From Shinisaurus crocodilurus (taxonomy: Eukaryota > Chordata > Lepidosauria > Squamata > Shinisauridae): 64,000 nucleotides of DNA. Below, piece by piece: positions 10,618-20,375 of this stretch; positions within the stretch are counted from its first letter, which is position 1, and the number at the start of each line of letters is the position of its first letter. A program made the translations under genes and the position numbers. The notes beneath the pieces are model-generated. The model saw nothing but the letters and a program-made list of their open reading frames with translations. It had not been told where the DNA came from and did not search any database. The DNA lies in the NCBI GenBank assembly GCA_021292165.1, contig CM037879.1, positions 119,105,473 through 119,169,472 of the forward strand, read 5' to 3'.

Positions 10618-11445
10618 GCTATCCCAATTAGGGAGGTTTCAGAGAGAGGGAGAGGAACACACGCTGTCAGTTAGCCAAGTCAAGCCCCCAGTCCATTTAA
10701 AACAAGTTATAATGAAGCAGTGTGGTAATTATTATTTGCCTTTAACACTGGAAACCTATGGGGCTTGATTGAGGTGCTCTCTCCCCCCTTTTGTAAAAGT
10801 CCTATCAAGTATCAGGTAAGCAGTAAGATATTAACCTGCCTCCGTCAGATGCGGTCAGTAGCTTCAGCAGTGAAGTTAGAACAATTATAAAACCTTGATA
10901 AAAGCCCAAGCTCGCTAAAATCAAACTAAAACAAACTGGAGCAACCTGCCTCCATTAGCTGAAGTTAAAACAGTTATAAAAACCTTGATAAAACCCAGTC
11001 TGGCTGGAAACAAACTAAAACAAACTCAGAGCTCCAAGACTGGGTTGTTGTTGCCCCTTTGTCCTCTCCCCATTCACGTATAGGGGTCCAACCCAGGCTT
11101 CTCAGAAGGCACCCCACAAATAAACCAAGGAATGCTGGCCCCTCCCGCTCGCCAACTCTTCCCAGATGGTCTTCAAACTTTCCAAAGGCATAAGTCAGAT
11201 CGCTTGCAGGCAATAATCAAAAACGCTGAGAGAGATAGCAGGCAACACCCACACCAAAACCAAAACACTATTCAAATGTCCAGATAATTAAAGTCTGGCA
11301 CACTGAGATTCGAAGGTTAAAACAAACTAAAATATAAACTCATTAAAATTAAACTCATTAAAAATATAAAGTTAAAACAACGCTAAAAACAAATCGAAAG
11401 ACAGGAGCAGCAGCGGCCGTGACCATCGCCCCACTGCCCAAACCG
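10618..11445 (-). promoter_or_regulatory. 5' UTR and presumed internal promoter of the LINE
   Basis: Non-coding leader of about 830 bp. The minus strand begins CCGGTTTGGGCAGTGGGGCG at the TSD, giving a GC-rich start followed by AT-rich sequence. It contains an imperfect direct repeat: 10833-10942 and 10943-11030 both start ACCTGCCTCC and share CCTTGATAAAA and AACAAACTAAAACAAACT-like words. Such repeated leader units resemble the promoter monomers of other LINEs; promoter function is inference. Confidence 0.6.
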
Positions 11446-11460
11446 GAAATCAATCTCTAG

Positions 11461-12134
11461 TCTACTCAAGTATTAAAAGGTACAGGAGTCCTGTGTTCCT
11501 TTCCATCTGGCCACCCTGTTTCCTGCTCTCCCTTTGTTTGCCTATCTGCATGTCATGTCATACAAACAGTTTCAGAAAGGCTATACAGTCCCTCACTAGT
11601 AGTCTCCAAAGGACTGCAAAAAGAAGAAACAGGTAGCAGAAGATCTGGCCAAGTGCCCAGAGGTGACTGCAGGAGGAGAGCCCAGATGGCTAGCTCTGAT
11701 TAATTGGCACACTACTACAGGCATTAGTTGTTGTGGCATTATTATTACTGGTAAATATAAAGTATGTTTTTGCATATAAAATTACAGGCCTAAAATTAAA
11801 CCTAGAAGTTACACTTTTTTTTCTTTTTTGCTAATCTATGCAGAGCATTTACCATGTGAATTTGTAGTCTATATAAGGAATAGGCAATGTGGTGCTTGTG
11901 GGCACCAATGCACCCCTGGACCCACCAAAGTGCTGTACCCCTCCCACTCCCAGCAGCCTCTTTCTCCATTCAGCTGTATGCAAACTGTTTGCACTTTTAA
12001 ATGTTCCAAAGCTAAAAATAAAAATAAATAAATAAATAAATAAAGAACTTGAAGTTAGGAGCAGTGGCTCCTGTCTTTCATGCTAACTTTTGGGGTTTTT
12101 TTCCAGACCCCTTCATCCACAGCAGGCTGGGCAA

Positions 12135-12135
<1 letters not shown>
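11461..12135. other. Unassigned intergenic DNA with (AATA)n tract
   Basis: No gene recognised. An (AAAT)n tract lies at about 12018-12042. Confidence 0.55.

Positions 12136-12189
<54 letters not shown>
12136..12189. repeat. Compound microsatellite (GT)n(GA)n
   Basis: About 11 GT units followed by about 16 GA units. It produces spurious open frames on both strands (VCVCVC/ERERER and THTHT/SLSLSL). Confidence 0.97.
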
Positions 12190-12190
<1 letters not shown>

Positions 12191-12262
12191 ATGAGAGTGA
12201 GCGAGCCAGTTTCCACTCCCTGGACCCACCCTATGGGTTGCATTCCTGCCACTGCTGAATGT

Positions 12263-12363
12263 TGGTGGCAAACCACTATGGAGGCTTTGGAATGGAAAGA
12301 CAAATTTAGCTTGAAAACAAGCTAAATGTGTCCTTTTAAGCTTCCATAGTGGTTTGTCACCAA
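12263..12363. repeat. Fold-back repeat of about 100 bp
   Basis: Arms TTGGTGGCAAACCACTATGG and, reverse-complemented, TTGGTGACAAACCACTATGG; the pairing continues inward to TTTAGCTTG/CAAGCTAAA with a loop of a few bases. A MITE remnant or palindrome, family unknown. Confidence 0.75.
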
Positions 12364-13094
12364 AACTTGGTGGCAAACCACCTATTTTTTTTTTGCTTCC
12401 ACCACACACCACCGAATGTTTTTTTTGCTACCGCCACCATCCAGGCATACACTACAACATTTTGCTTTCAGGCCATACTAGTTGTAACGTAATTGTAAAT
12501 TATGGATAAAGCCAAATAAAAATGTTTGTGAAAGAATACATTGCATGTTTACAATCATACTAAAAGTGCCCATGGAACAATCATACTTAGAGCTACCATC
12601 TTTATTCCTCACAGTGCTCATGTGCCTTTAACAGCTGCATTGCAGTCAGAAATTTAGCAGGGCAGCTTTTCCCAGATCGAGATGATACTTTTTTCCAGAG
12701 TGAGACTCTGCCAGGAATAAAGATGGCAACTGTAATACCCCTATGTGTTGTCTTGAACTCCTTGGAGGAGGGGTAGGCTAAAATGTGATGTCATGATGGC
12801 ATGAGTAGAGTCTCAGTCTTTATAGTAAAATCTGCCCATTCTTAAATTGGAAAACGGAGGAAGTCAGAAGCATCTCATTTTCCCATTTATCCTTCCTAAA
12901 ACAAACGTTCAGATGACACTTCTCTCTACCTTGGCCTTCTATTTCATATTCTGAAAACAGAAGAGTGTTTAGGGAACAACTAAGTGGATGAAGTTTTGTA
13001 TAGTTCGCTCACTCATCAGTTTCAGGAACTACTATGGCATGGTTAAGCAGACACAGAGGAGTACAGGTCTTTTGTACTTTTAATGCTTGGAAGA
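12364..13094. other. Unassigned intergenic DNA
   Basis: No gene recognised. Short further partial copies of the adjoining fold-back (TTGGTGGCAAACCACC) occur up to about 12400. Confidence 0.5.
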
Positions 13095-13165
13095 GGAAAT
13101 TGGGACAGCTGCAGCTTGTCATGCAGGGTTGAGAAAAGCTGTACCTAATGAAATTCCCATTCTGT
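13095..13165 (+). repeat. Short interspersed repeat shared with 4107-4172
   Basis: Carries the same CAGCTTGTCATGCAGGG core and TGAGAAAAGCT as the earlier copy. Confidence 0.5.
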
Positions 13166-13699
13166 GCAGCTATTACATGTGCAGGAACCCTATCATACTT
13201 TGCAGCTGATCATCTGAATGTGACAGTGACTGCTGTCACAAGTATGGGAGAAGTTAACTGATGTACAAATCATCACTAATAGTCATAATGGGTTATTATT
13301 CATTGTAACTAATACATGGCTAGAATACAAAGTCTCACACAGACTACTGATCCTGCTAGAGCTTCAGCTGAATGGGGACTTATTCAGAAGGGCAGTAGAG
13401 TTTTGCTACATTTCTGGTTCCCATGATAACTAGGTTGAGAATTCCTGATTGGGAAAGGTGAGGGGCAAGGGAAGCTGGTTCATTCAGGAGCCGCTGCTCT
13501 CCTGGTGCCTTGAAACAGTGACTCCGAAGGCACCACTCACCACTCCTCCCACTGTGGGCTGTGGTCCTGCCCACTGCTGGCATGCAGCCTCCAATGTGCA
13601 TCCCCAGAGCTAATTCAGCCCTCAGACCAAAAAAGGTTCCCCACCCTTGCTCTATACATTTACTTTGGTTAAGTCCCACTGAACACAGTGAGACATGCA

Positions 13700-13792
13700 G
13701 TGCAATCTTATGCATGTTTACTCAGAAGTACATCCCACTGTGTTCAATGGGGCATACTCTTTAGTAAGTCTTGTTTGTTTTAGGATTGCAGC
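13700..13792. mobile_element. Palindromic MITE, AGTAAGCCCCA/GCAATCC family
   Basis: Begins GCAATCTTATGCATGTTTAC, centre reads CCCACTGTGTTCAATGGGG, ends TAGGATTGC. The best copy in the window is at 53346-53431; others are at 52104-52264 and 56598-56685. Confidence 0.7.
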
Positions 13793-14081
13793 CTTTATTC
13801 TGAATATAAACATGTATCCTTCTAATAAACATATTTATTTTATGTTTATGGGAGTTTACATCAAAAGAAAATAAAACATAAAACCACAATTTGATTAAAA
13901 AAAACACAATAAAACTCTGCAAGGAGACAAAAGACATGTAGAGGCAAATTAAATAAATAGTCAAGGTAGCCTGTCATCAAATCTGTATCCAAAAGCCACC
14001 CAGCTTTTGGAAGATGCATAGGACTGGGCAGGAAATCTCCTTTTGGAGTTTCAAAACTTGACAGGTACTAATATATACAGG

Positions 14082-14420
14082 CCTGTGGCTTATGCTGGCT
14101 CAGCTTGTCTGAGCGTGGAAAGCTAAGCAGGGTCAGGCCTGGTTATGACTTGGATGGGAGCAGGACCGGTGCAAGGCAATTTGGTGCCCTAGGCAAGACC
14201 AGATATTTAGCGCCCCCCCTTCCCACTTGAGACCGCTGTATTTTTTTCCCAAGGCGTTTCTGGCACCCCCTTTAGCCCTGCGCCCTAGGCAGCTGCCTAG
14301 TTGGCCTAATGGTAGCACCGGCCCTGGATGGGAGACCCCTCCTCTAGTTTCCTGCATTGAGCAGGGGATTGGACTCGATGGCCTTGCAGGCTCCTCCCAA
14401 CTCTATGATCTATGAAATAA
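14082..14420 (+). mobile_element. SINE with 5S-rRNA-like head and CR1-like tail, interrupted by a MITE
   Basis: Plus-strand head: GTCTGAGCGTGGAAAGCTAA, then GCAGGGTCAGGCCTGGTTAT and ACTTGGATGGGAGACC, following the 3' two-thirds of vertebrate 5S rRNA (box A AGCTAAGCAGGG, box C TGGATGGGAGACC). Tail: CCTGCATTGAGCAGGGG, TTGGACTCGATGGCC and CCAACTCTATGAT, matching the CR1 3' ends at 29128-29199 and 39990-40067 in this same window. The head thus supplies a pol III internal promoter and the tail a CR1 RT recognition site. A hAT MITE (14161-14326) splits box C. Second copy at 40164-40335. Confidence 0.88.
14161..14326. mobile_element. hAT MITE, 166 bp, inside the 5S-headed SINE
   Basis: Ends CAGGACCGGTGC and (reverse complement) CAGGGCCGGTGC. 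A perfect 8-bp TSD, GATGGGAG, flanks it at 14153-14160 and 14327-14334; removing the insert and one TSD restores the 5S-like GGATGGGAGACC. Interior includes GTGCCCTAGGCAAGAC and its partial complement. Confidence 0.93.
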
Positions 14421-14794
14421 TAACTCCTAAAAAGTAAATTCTGTAGGCTATTTGTGTGTGTGGTGGCTCTGAAAGATCTCTGCCTGGTTGAATGGACATG
14501 CATTGTACATGGACATGCAGGAGTTAGCGTGAGTCTTTGTTGTTAAGCCTCTTGCAGACTTGGCAGAATCTAGAGAGGCTGTTGAATACTTCTGATAAGT
14601 CCCAGAAAATTGAAAAGGGTCTAGTGGTTGCAAAGTATGAACCTGTCCAATTGATGACAGGTGACACAGGAATGAATCTGAAAGGGCAGGACACATCCAA
14701 CAGGGATTTCCTTAGTTTTTTTCTGGGTTGTACCGGCGCAGTGCAGCAGTGTATCTAAACAAAGAGCAGCAAGAAGCGCCGAGGGTCTTTGCTG

Positions 14795-14908
14795 TTTGTT
14801 TTTAATTTGTGGTTTTAAATCTTATATTTATATTATATTGTATTTTATGGTTTTAACTGTTGTAAACTGCCCAGAGAGCTTCGGCTATTTGGAGGTATAA
14901 AAAATGTA

Positions 14909-14945
<37 letters not shown>
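14795..14945 (+). mobile_element. L2-type LINE 3' end with (AAAT)n tail
   Basis: Ends AACTGCCCAGAGAGCTTCGG, TATAAAAAATG and an (AAAT)n tail of about 10 units. The same 3' terminus recurs at 17935-18100 and inverted at 60825. Confidence 0.85.
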
Positions 14946-15799
14946 CACCTGACTCATGCATTCTGGTTGCCTGAACAACTGCCAGCTATTCTCCCTTAAT
15001 TGCTCCCAGCTCGGGTTGGTTAGCTGTAAGCGAATTGACCTGACCACTGCCTTATAAGGGCAGATTCAGAACCCCACCTCACAGTAATTGAAAGTACATT
15101 TATTTCTATTACAAAAGAATTAGATAGGGAGATTGAAAGAATGTTGAAGAAACAGGGTTGTTGTGGGGTTTTTTTGGTAATTAAATAAATGCCTATGCAT
15201 AAAGCTTATTGAAATGAATGGGCAGAGAATATAATGTGAGGAAATTAGGCAGTGTCGGGAATTGTGTAACTGCAATACTGTGTTTAAAATAGTGCTTAAA
15301 TTATATGGAGTGTGTATGGGAAAATGAAATAAATAATTTTATGAGCTTTCATTTTTACAGCCCAATCCTATGCATGTTTACTTTAAAAGTTTACATAAGG
15401 TTTCAGATGGCTTTAGCTTTGTGCTAAGGCAACATTTCTCTGTAGCTCAGCCAGGAAGCCCCCCTGGGAGTTGTCAACAGTCCCAGCTTTAGCTTCAAAA
15501 GACCTGTGTGGAAGAGACTCTCTTTGACTGCTTCTACTCTCCCTGTGATGCCCAAGCCCTGGTGGAACATCATCATCATAATGCATTCCAGTGTGTTGGA
15601 TTCAGACCTAGTCAACCTGACTTCAATCCCACTTCACTCATGGTGTTAAAAGGGTACGTATACTTTGGAAAAGTAATGAGGACCAAATCTGAAGAGATTA
15701 ATGTTAGGGGCAGACTAGTGCTTTTCTGTTTATGGGGAAGATTCACTTCCACCATACCTTCCTTATTAGGTGGTATGTAATCTGTCTGACTGGAAAGTG
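14946..15799. other. Unassigned intergenic DNA
   Basis: No gene recognised. A fragment CCCAATCCTATGCATGTTTAC at 15361 is one arm of the palindromic MITE family seen at 13700. Confidence 0.5.
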
Positions 15800-16110
15800 G
15801 TATTCAACCTGATCTAGATGAGGTTGCACTATATGATCATTTTCATGATTTGGGGGTACTGACAGATTCAACTTTGTCACTGGATGCCTAAGTGCCATGC
15901 AGGGAATGCAATACTGTGCCCCCTACCCTGGGATAGGGTTTGCCTAGTTATTCATGGACTGCTAACTTCTCAATTGGACTACTGCAATGCTTTGAACATT
16001 TCTCAGACTTAGTACAAAACACAGCTGCTAGGTTAGAAAAGTGTATCAGCTATAAGAAAGCACATTTTGCCAGTACTTAAACTAAGGCAGATTCAAAATT
16101 TTCTTAAGAG
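15800..16110 (+). pseudogene. Decayed L2-type RT thumb region
   Basis: Broken translation still shows LGVLTDSTLSLDA, LDYCNAL-like (TGGACTACTGCAATGCT) and QNTAARL-like pieces in the order found in intact L2 ORF2. Many stops; an old fragment. Confidence 0.55.
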
Positions 16111-16319
16111 ATTTTCTCCTAAAAGGAACAGGGGGCTGGGGAGAAAGGTGGAAAGAAAATATCAAACTTTTTCAGATGTGGGAGGCTTACCAGGAAGCAG
16201 CAGTGGTATTGTTTTCTTTTAAAAAAAACAAAGCATCATCTTACTAAATCATCAAATCATCTAAACTTACTTGCTTCACCAATGGAGTTATGACAATAGG
16301 GTGCCATTTCTCCCCACAA

Positions 16320-16462
16320 TGCCTTATTGGAAAGATGCTACATCATAATGTAGCATCATTCCAGAGGTGTTCTGTATGTGGAAATAAGATGGTAGCCTCC
16401 ACTGGCCACATGCCTCTGCAATGACACTCTGCCCTGATGTAGCATCTTTCCAATAAGGCAAT
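16320..16462. repeat. Terminal-inverted-repeat element of about 143 bp
   Basis: Left arm TGCCTTATTGGAAAGATGCT followed by ACATCA; the right arm (about 16438-16462) is its exact reverse complement over about 26 bp. The interior has a further TGATGTAGCATCATT stem. Superfamily unknown; TSD not clear. Confidence 0.8.
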
Positions 16463-16639
16463 GCAAGAGACAATGGTGGTCCACCAGCCACCAATAGTTA
16501 CAGCTCTGTCACCGCTTGTGGCAGCAGAACAAGCATAAGAAAGAGAAGGGGTTTGTTTGTTTCCAGGTCTGGAAATGGACTGGCAGCCAGTGCAGATGGA
16601 AAAGTGATGGCATAATATGATCACATTGGCCAGCCCCCG

Positions 16640-17050
16640 TTAACAATCTTACTCCCCTATTTTGGACCAGCTGAAGTTTCTGGACCATTTTCAAACTGGC
16701 AGCCCCACATATAATGCATTGCAGTAATCCAAATGAGAGGTTACCAGAGCATGTATAACTGTAACTAGGCTATCTCTGTCCAGATAGGATTGTAGTTGGT
16801 ATATCAGTCAGCTGATAAAAGGTGCTCCATCTCCATGCCACTGAGGCTACCTGTGCCTTATTGACAGTTCTGGATCTAAGAGCATCCCCAAACCATGAAC
16901 CTGATCCATTAGGGGGAGTGCAACCCGGCCCAGAACAGCTTGAATATCACTCATCCAGGCAGAAGAACCATGCACTAACAGTACCTCTGTCTTATCTGGA
17001 TTGAGTCTCAGTTTATTGCCCCTCATCCAGGCATTATCTTTACCATGCAT
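16640..17050 (-). pseudogene. L2-type LINE fragment, RT thumb region
   Basis: The minus strand gives LRLNPDKTEVLLVHG, then VALPLMDQVHGLG and LLDPELS, the typical L2 order after the YVDD motif (compare 28384-29420). The distal part (16640-16850) is non-coding relic of the same family. Confidence 0.7.
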
Positions 17051-17136
17051 TCTTATATGTGTCTACTCCATAGTAAATCGAATTGAGTTCAATGGGGCTT
17101 ACTCCCAGGTAAATGGGGATAGAATTTATGCCTTTG

Positions 17137-17233
17137 GGTGCAATCCTTTCCATATTTAGACAGAAAAAGTCCTACAACTCCCAGCTGGGAGATGTAGGAC
17201 TTTTTTCTGTCTAAATATGCATAGGATTGCGTC
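17137..17233. mobile_element. piggyBac-like palindromic MITE, about 97 bp
   Basis: Nearly perfect hairpin: GGTGCAATCC ... TTTAGACAGAAAAAGTCC, loop at CTCCCAGCTGGGAG, then the complement. TTAA follows the right end. The relative at 51706-51839 has TTAA on both sides, which suggests a TTAA target site. Confidence 0.75.
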
Positions 17234-17239
17234 CTTAAA

Positions 17240-17605
17240 GTCCTAAACTGCTTGGGACCTGGCTGCTTGAAGGACCACCTTCTTCTACATGAGCCTGCTC
17301 AAATCCTGCATTTTTCTTAATTTGGGCCCGTGATCTGGGTCCCCTCACTATCTGAGCTTAAGTGGGGTGATGACTGGAGACAGGGCCTTTTTTTGTCATG
17401 GTGTTCCATATATGGTGTGTCCTCCCCAGAGCAGCTTGTCTGGTACCCATCCTGTGGTCTCTTTGGCACCTGGCATTTTCCCATTTACTCTGCATGTTTC
17501 AGCATGTTTTATAACTGATGGTAATTATAACTTTATTATTGATTGTATGCCACTGTATGAATTTTATACTATAAGGCAGTCTAGAAATTTTCTTAAATAA
17601 TAACC
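17240..17605 (+). pseudogene. L2-type LINE 3' region
   Basis: Decayed C-terminus (GACAGGGCCTTTTT, CCCCAGAGCAGC) and a 3' UTR resembling the other L2 ends in the window. Not coding. Confidence 0.5.
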
Positions 17606-17934
17606 TAAATAAGATTTCTATGTTTATCTGTTTATATGGTTATTATTTATATGTTTATCTGGTGTGTCACATTAACTAGGTTGATGGAACTTCTCAGATT
17701 TAGGCAAAGATTTTTAGGGCTGTGGCTTCCAATGTAGAGGAGGCAGGTTAGTTGCAAAATGAATCATGATTAGACTCCACTCAAAAGCATGTTCCAAATA
17801 TGAACCACCAGAAATGTTTCTTTTTCTGCACAGCATTTGAATTAACAGATGGAGGTAGAATGGTCTCTGTTGTTGTCTCAGCATGATGGTACTTTCCCAC
17901 CTCAAAGGTAGGTTATTGTTCCGTTATTGTAACT
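17606..17934. other. Unassigned intergenic DNA
   Basis: No gene or family recognised. Confidence 0.5.
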
Positions 17935-18100
17935 GCTGCTGCTAGCTCTGCTGTTTGTTTTTAATCTGTGGTTTTAAATTTTATATTGTATTTTATGATT
18001 TTAACTGTTGTAAACCGCCCAGAGAGCTTCGGCTATTGGGCGGTATAAAAATGTATTAAATAAAATAAATAAGTAAATAAATAAATAAATAAATAAATAT
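17935..18100 (+). mobile_element. L2-type LINE 3' end with (AAAT)n tail
   Basis: GTAAACCGCCCAGAGAGCTT, CGGCTATTGGGCGGTATAAA and (AAAT)n. GCCGCCCA/TGGGCGG can pair as a short stem just before the tail, the probable RT recognition structure of this family. Confidence 0.85.
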
Positions 18101-18457
18101 TGGCATTAGGAAAAGGATAACATCTTATTGGTCTACTCACTGTAAATTAACTTGGATGTGAGACCTCTTGGGATGGCTTGCATGGCTCCATAATTCATGA
18201 TACTATATTACTGACACCCCAAAGGAAAACCATGGTTCACTTCAGGTATTATTTTTCTCCCATTTTGATGCGTGAGAGAACAAACAAACCCAGGTTTTCT
18301 CTGTTATCAATCAGATATTTTTTATCAGTAATAACTGTGGAGAAACAGGCAGGTATTGGTCGGTGAGAATTAAGTTGGAATCTCTACTGGATAGATAAGT
18401 AAACCATCCAACAGAAGGTTCTCACTGTGACATGTTCTCACTCCTTAATCCCACAGT

Positions 18458-18603
18458 CAGTGCTTTTTTTCTGGAGAAAAGGGTACCGGAACTCTTGGAT
18501 TACATTTCCTCGGGAGTAGATGGCGATTAAATTGTAATGCAATTAATAGAAGAAAAGGTGCTGGAACTCAGTTCCGGTGAGTTCCACCAGAAAAAAAGCC
18601 CTG
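18458..18603. mobile_element. hAT MITE, 146 bp, young copy
   Basis: Ends CAGTGCTTTTTTTCTGG and (reverse complement) CAGGGCTTTTTTTCTGG. Perfect 8-bp TSD CCCACAGT at 18450-18457 and 18604-18611. A second copy at 28912-29057 has the same length and I count a single base difference, so both inserted recently or the family is under homogenisation. Confidence 0.95.
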
Positions 18604-19399
18604 CCCACAGTACTAGTGTTTTAAGCATGGATCCATTGGGCTGTTAAAAATATATATTCTACCTGGCTTGGTGCCAGAATTATGTGTAAATCATATTCAG
18701 TTACAATGAGGAGAGGAGAGGAAGCTACAAAAAGGAACATACAAGGTGTAGAACAAATATTAACAATGAAGTAATTATTTTATTATCTCTAAGTAATCAG
18801 AAATGTTCAGAGCTCAGTGTTTGGATAGGAACTCCTAGAAGCAGTAAGCTCTTAGATAAACAACAGAAAAGCTAACAAAGAAACTAGGGATTGTTGTAGC
18901 TTAAAGGATTGCATTGGGACAAAGGGATTCTTTAATGCAAATGCTCCCCTTAAACATGCATCCATCTTCTTGCAAGTGGAGGATGTAAATCTATTAGGGG
19001 TAGGCAGAGCAATCCTATACTAACACTGTGCCGAGATGGGAGCTACACTACTGCTATCCCGGTGGAACAGCCACTGTATCCAATGCATGCTCAGCCTAGG
19101 AGGGGAGGGGAAATAAACAGAAAATACAAACATGGAATAAAAGCAACAGATAGCACTACCACAACCTACCAATCAGGGACCATGCCAGTGACAATAGCTA
19201 CATGCCATGCGGACATGGGAGGGAGCCAACCTCTGCAGCTGAGCCAGGGGTGTCTCCATCACGTCAGCATGTCCCCAGCATGTAAGAAACACCGAAATCA
19301 GGCAGCAGCCACAGGCATAGCCAAGGGAGCCCTGTGGAACTGTCTGTGAAGTAGTGACAAACACACTCAAGAAATCTCCGAATGCTACTTGCTGTCCTC
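18604..19399. other. Unassigned intergenic DNA
   Basis: No gene recognised; the open frame at 19062-19349 has no family features. Confidence 0.5.
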
Positions 19400-19502
19400 C
19401 TCCTGGAAAGGAACTGGCTGGAAAGCATCTGTTGGAAACAGGGTGCTGAAGTAGATGGCCTTTGATCAGAATCCTGTAGGGCTCTTCTTATGCATACACT
19501 TA
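19400..19502 (+). mobile_element. CR1-type LINE 3' fragment
   Basis: CTGGCTGGAAAGCATCTG..., ACAGGGTGCTGAAGTAGATGG, TTTGATCAGAATCCTG and GGGCTCTTCTTATGCATA follow the CR1 tail seen at 27400-27470. Confidence 0.7.
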
Positions 19503-19562
19503 CATTGGACCCAGGAGTGGATCAAAGAAGAAGAAAACAATGAGCACCATGTGGGCTTACAA

Positions 19563-19776
19563 GTATTTATTTATTCATTATATTTATACCCCACCTTTTT
19601 TCCTGCAAGGAACCCAAGGTGGCTTACATAATCCTCCTCCTCCTCTCCATTTTATCCTCACAACAACCCTATGAGGTAGGTTAGGCTGAGAGTCAGTGAC
19701 TGGCCCAAAGTCACCCAGTGAGTTTCATGGCCGAGCGGGGACTAGAACCCAGATCTCCCGAGTCCCAGTGCAACAC
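19563..19776 (-). mobile_element. Sauria-type (Squam1-like) SINE, 5' end missing
   Basis: Reverse complement shows, in order, GTTCTAGTCCCCGC (pol III B-box region), GTGACTTTGGGCCAGTCACT, AACCTACCTCATAGGGTTGT, GTGAGGATAAAATGGAGAGG, TTGGGTTCCTTGCAGG and an A-rich TAAATAAATA tail. About 25 bases of the tRNA-like head (A-box side) are missing compared with the copy at 37759. Confidence 0.9.
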
Positions 19777-20040
19777 GAGCATAGGCAGTGTTATAGAGCG
19801 GCATGCCTGGGCATGTGTTCCAGATCTTCTGAGCTGTGCCCCTGATCTTCTGAGATGCCCCAATGACATCATCTGTCTTAATACAAGCCTGCCTCTTCCC
19901 TCTGACCTCAGCAGCCTTGCACTGACTAGGAGATATTAGGACTCACTCCCTTGGAGACCAATAGGGGGTGTGGTATGAAGGTTTAGTGTAACCCTAGCGC
20001 ACACTAGGTTGGCTTCTAAAGCACCCCGCAGGGGTCAGAC

Positions 20041-20089
20041 GACATGCTAAACCTCAGTAGAGGTTAACCTACTGAGGTTTAGCATGTCA
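20041..20089. repeat. Perfect-type hairpin of about 49 bp
   Basis: GACATGCTAAACCTCAGTAG pairs with CTACTGAGGTTTAGCATGTC around the loop AGGTTAAC. It belongs to a larger MITE-like region reaching about 20370. Confidence 0.85.
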
Positions 20090-20107
20090 TGCAAACCCAG
20101 TCTAAGC

Positions 20108-20333
20108 CTGCTAGAGTTTTCTTAACCCTAGAACAAGCCATGGCTTAGAGACTCTCCTTAACCACCCTTACTAACCCTTCCAGTATTCACACGACGCGGT
20201 AAGCCTCAGTAGCAATTAACCTGCTAGGGTTTTCTTAACCCTAGAACAAGCCATGGCTTAGAGACTCTCCTTAACCACCCTTACTAACCCTTCCAGTATT
20301 CGCACGACACGGTAAGCCTCAGTAGCAATTAAC
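20108..20333. repeat. Tandem duplication, two 113-bp units
   Basis: Units 20108-20220 and 20221-20333 differ at three positions that I can count. The duplicated segment carries AGAACAAGCCATGGCTTAG and CGCACGACxCGGTAAGCC. A recent local duplication inside a decayed inverted-repeat element. Confidence 0.93.
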
Positions 20334-20375
20334 CTACTGAGGTTTAGCATGTTGTGCAAACCCAGTCTATATCTA

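Larger units (their letters stand above)
5885..11445 (-). mobile_element. Complete-ended APE-type non-LTR retrotransposon with internal deletion
   Basis: A single minus-strand insertion of about 5.56 kb. The flanks are near-identical: AAATCAATCTAG at 5873-5884 and AAATCAATCTCTAG at 11447-11460, read as a slightly altered TSD. In element order it has a 5' UTR (11445-10618), an ORF of 281 codons, an overlapping ORF of 490 codons, an AP-like endonuclease, and the C-terminal half of an RT with a Cys/His cluster, then a 3' UTR ending in an AATAAACTTGAA-type tail. About 300 or more codons of RT, normally between endonuclease and the RQGC motif, are missing near 7480-7500. I suspect an Ingi/Vingi-like or other Jockey-superfamily clade, but the name is inference. 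Confidence 0.85.

Noticed and set aside
12049..12412. Overlapping frames with CVCV/ERER/SLSL repeats
   Set aside because: Products of the (GT)n(GA)n microsatellite.
14082..14420. A functional 5S rRNA gene
   Set aside because: Only part of 5S is similar, the 3' part is replaced by a CR1 tail and one copy is split by a MITE; it is a SINE.
20108..20333. CRISPR-like repeat array
   Set aside because: Only two long units without spacers, in a vertebrate-type context; a tandem duplication.
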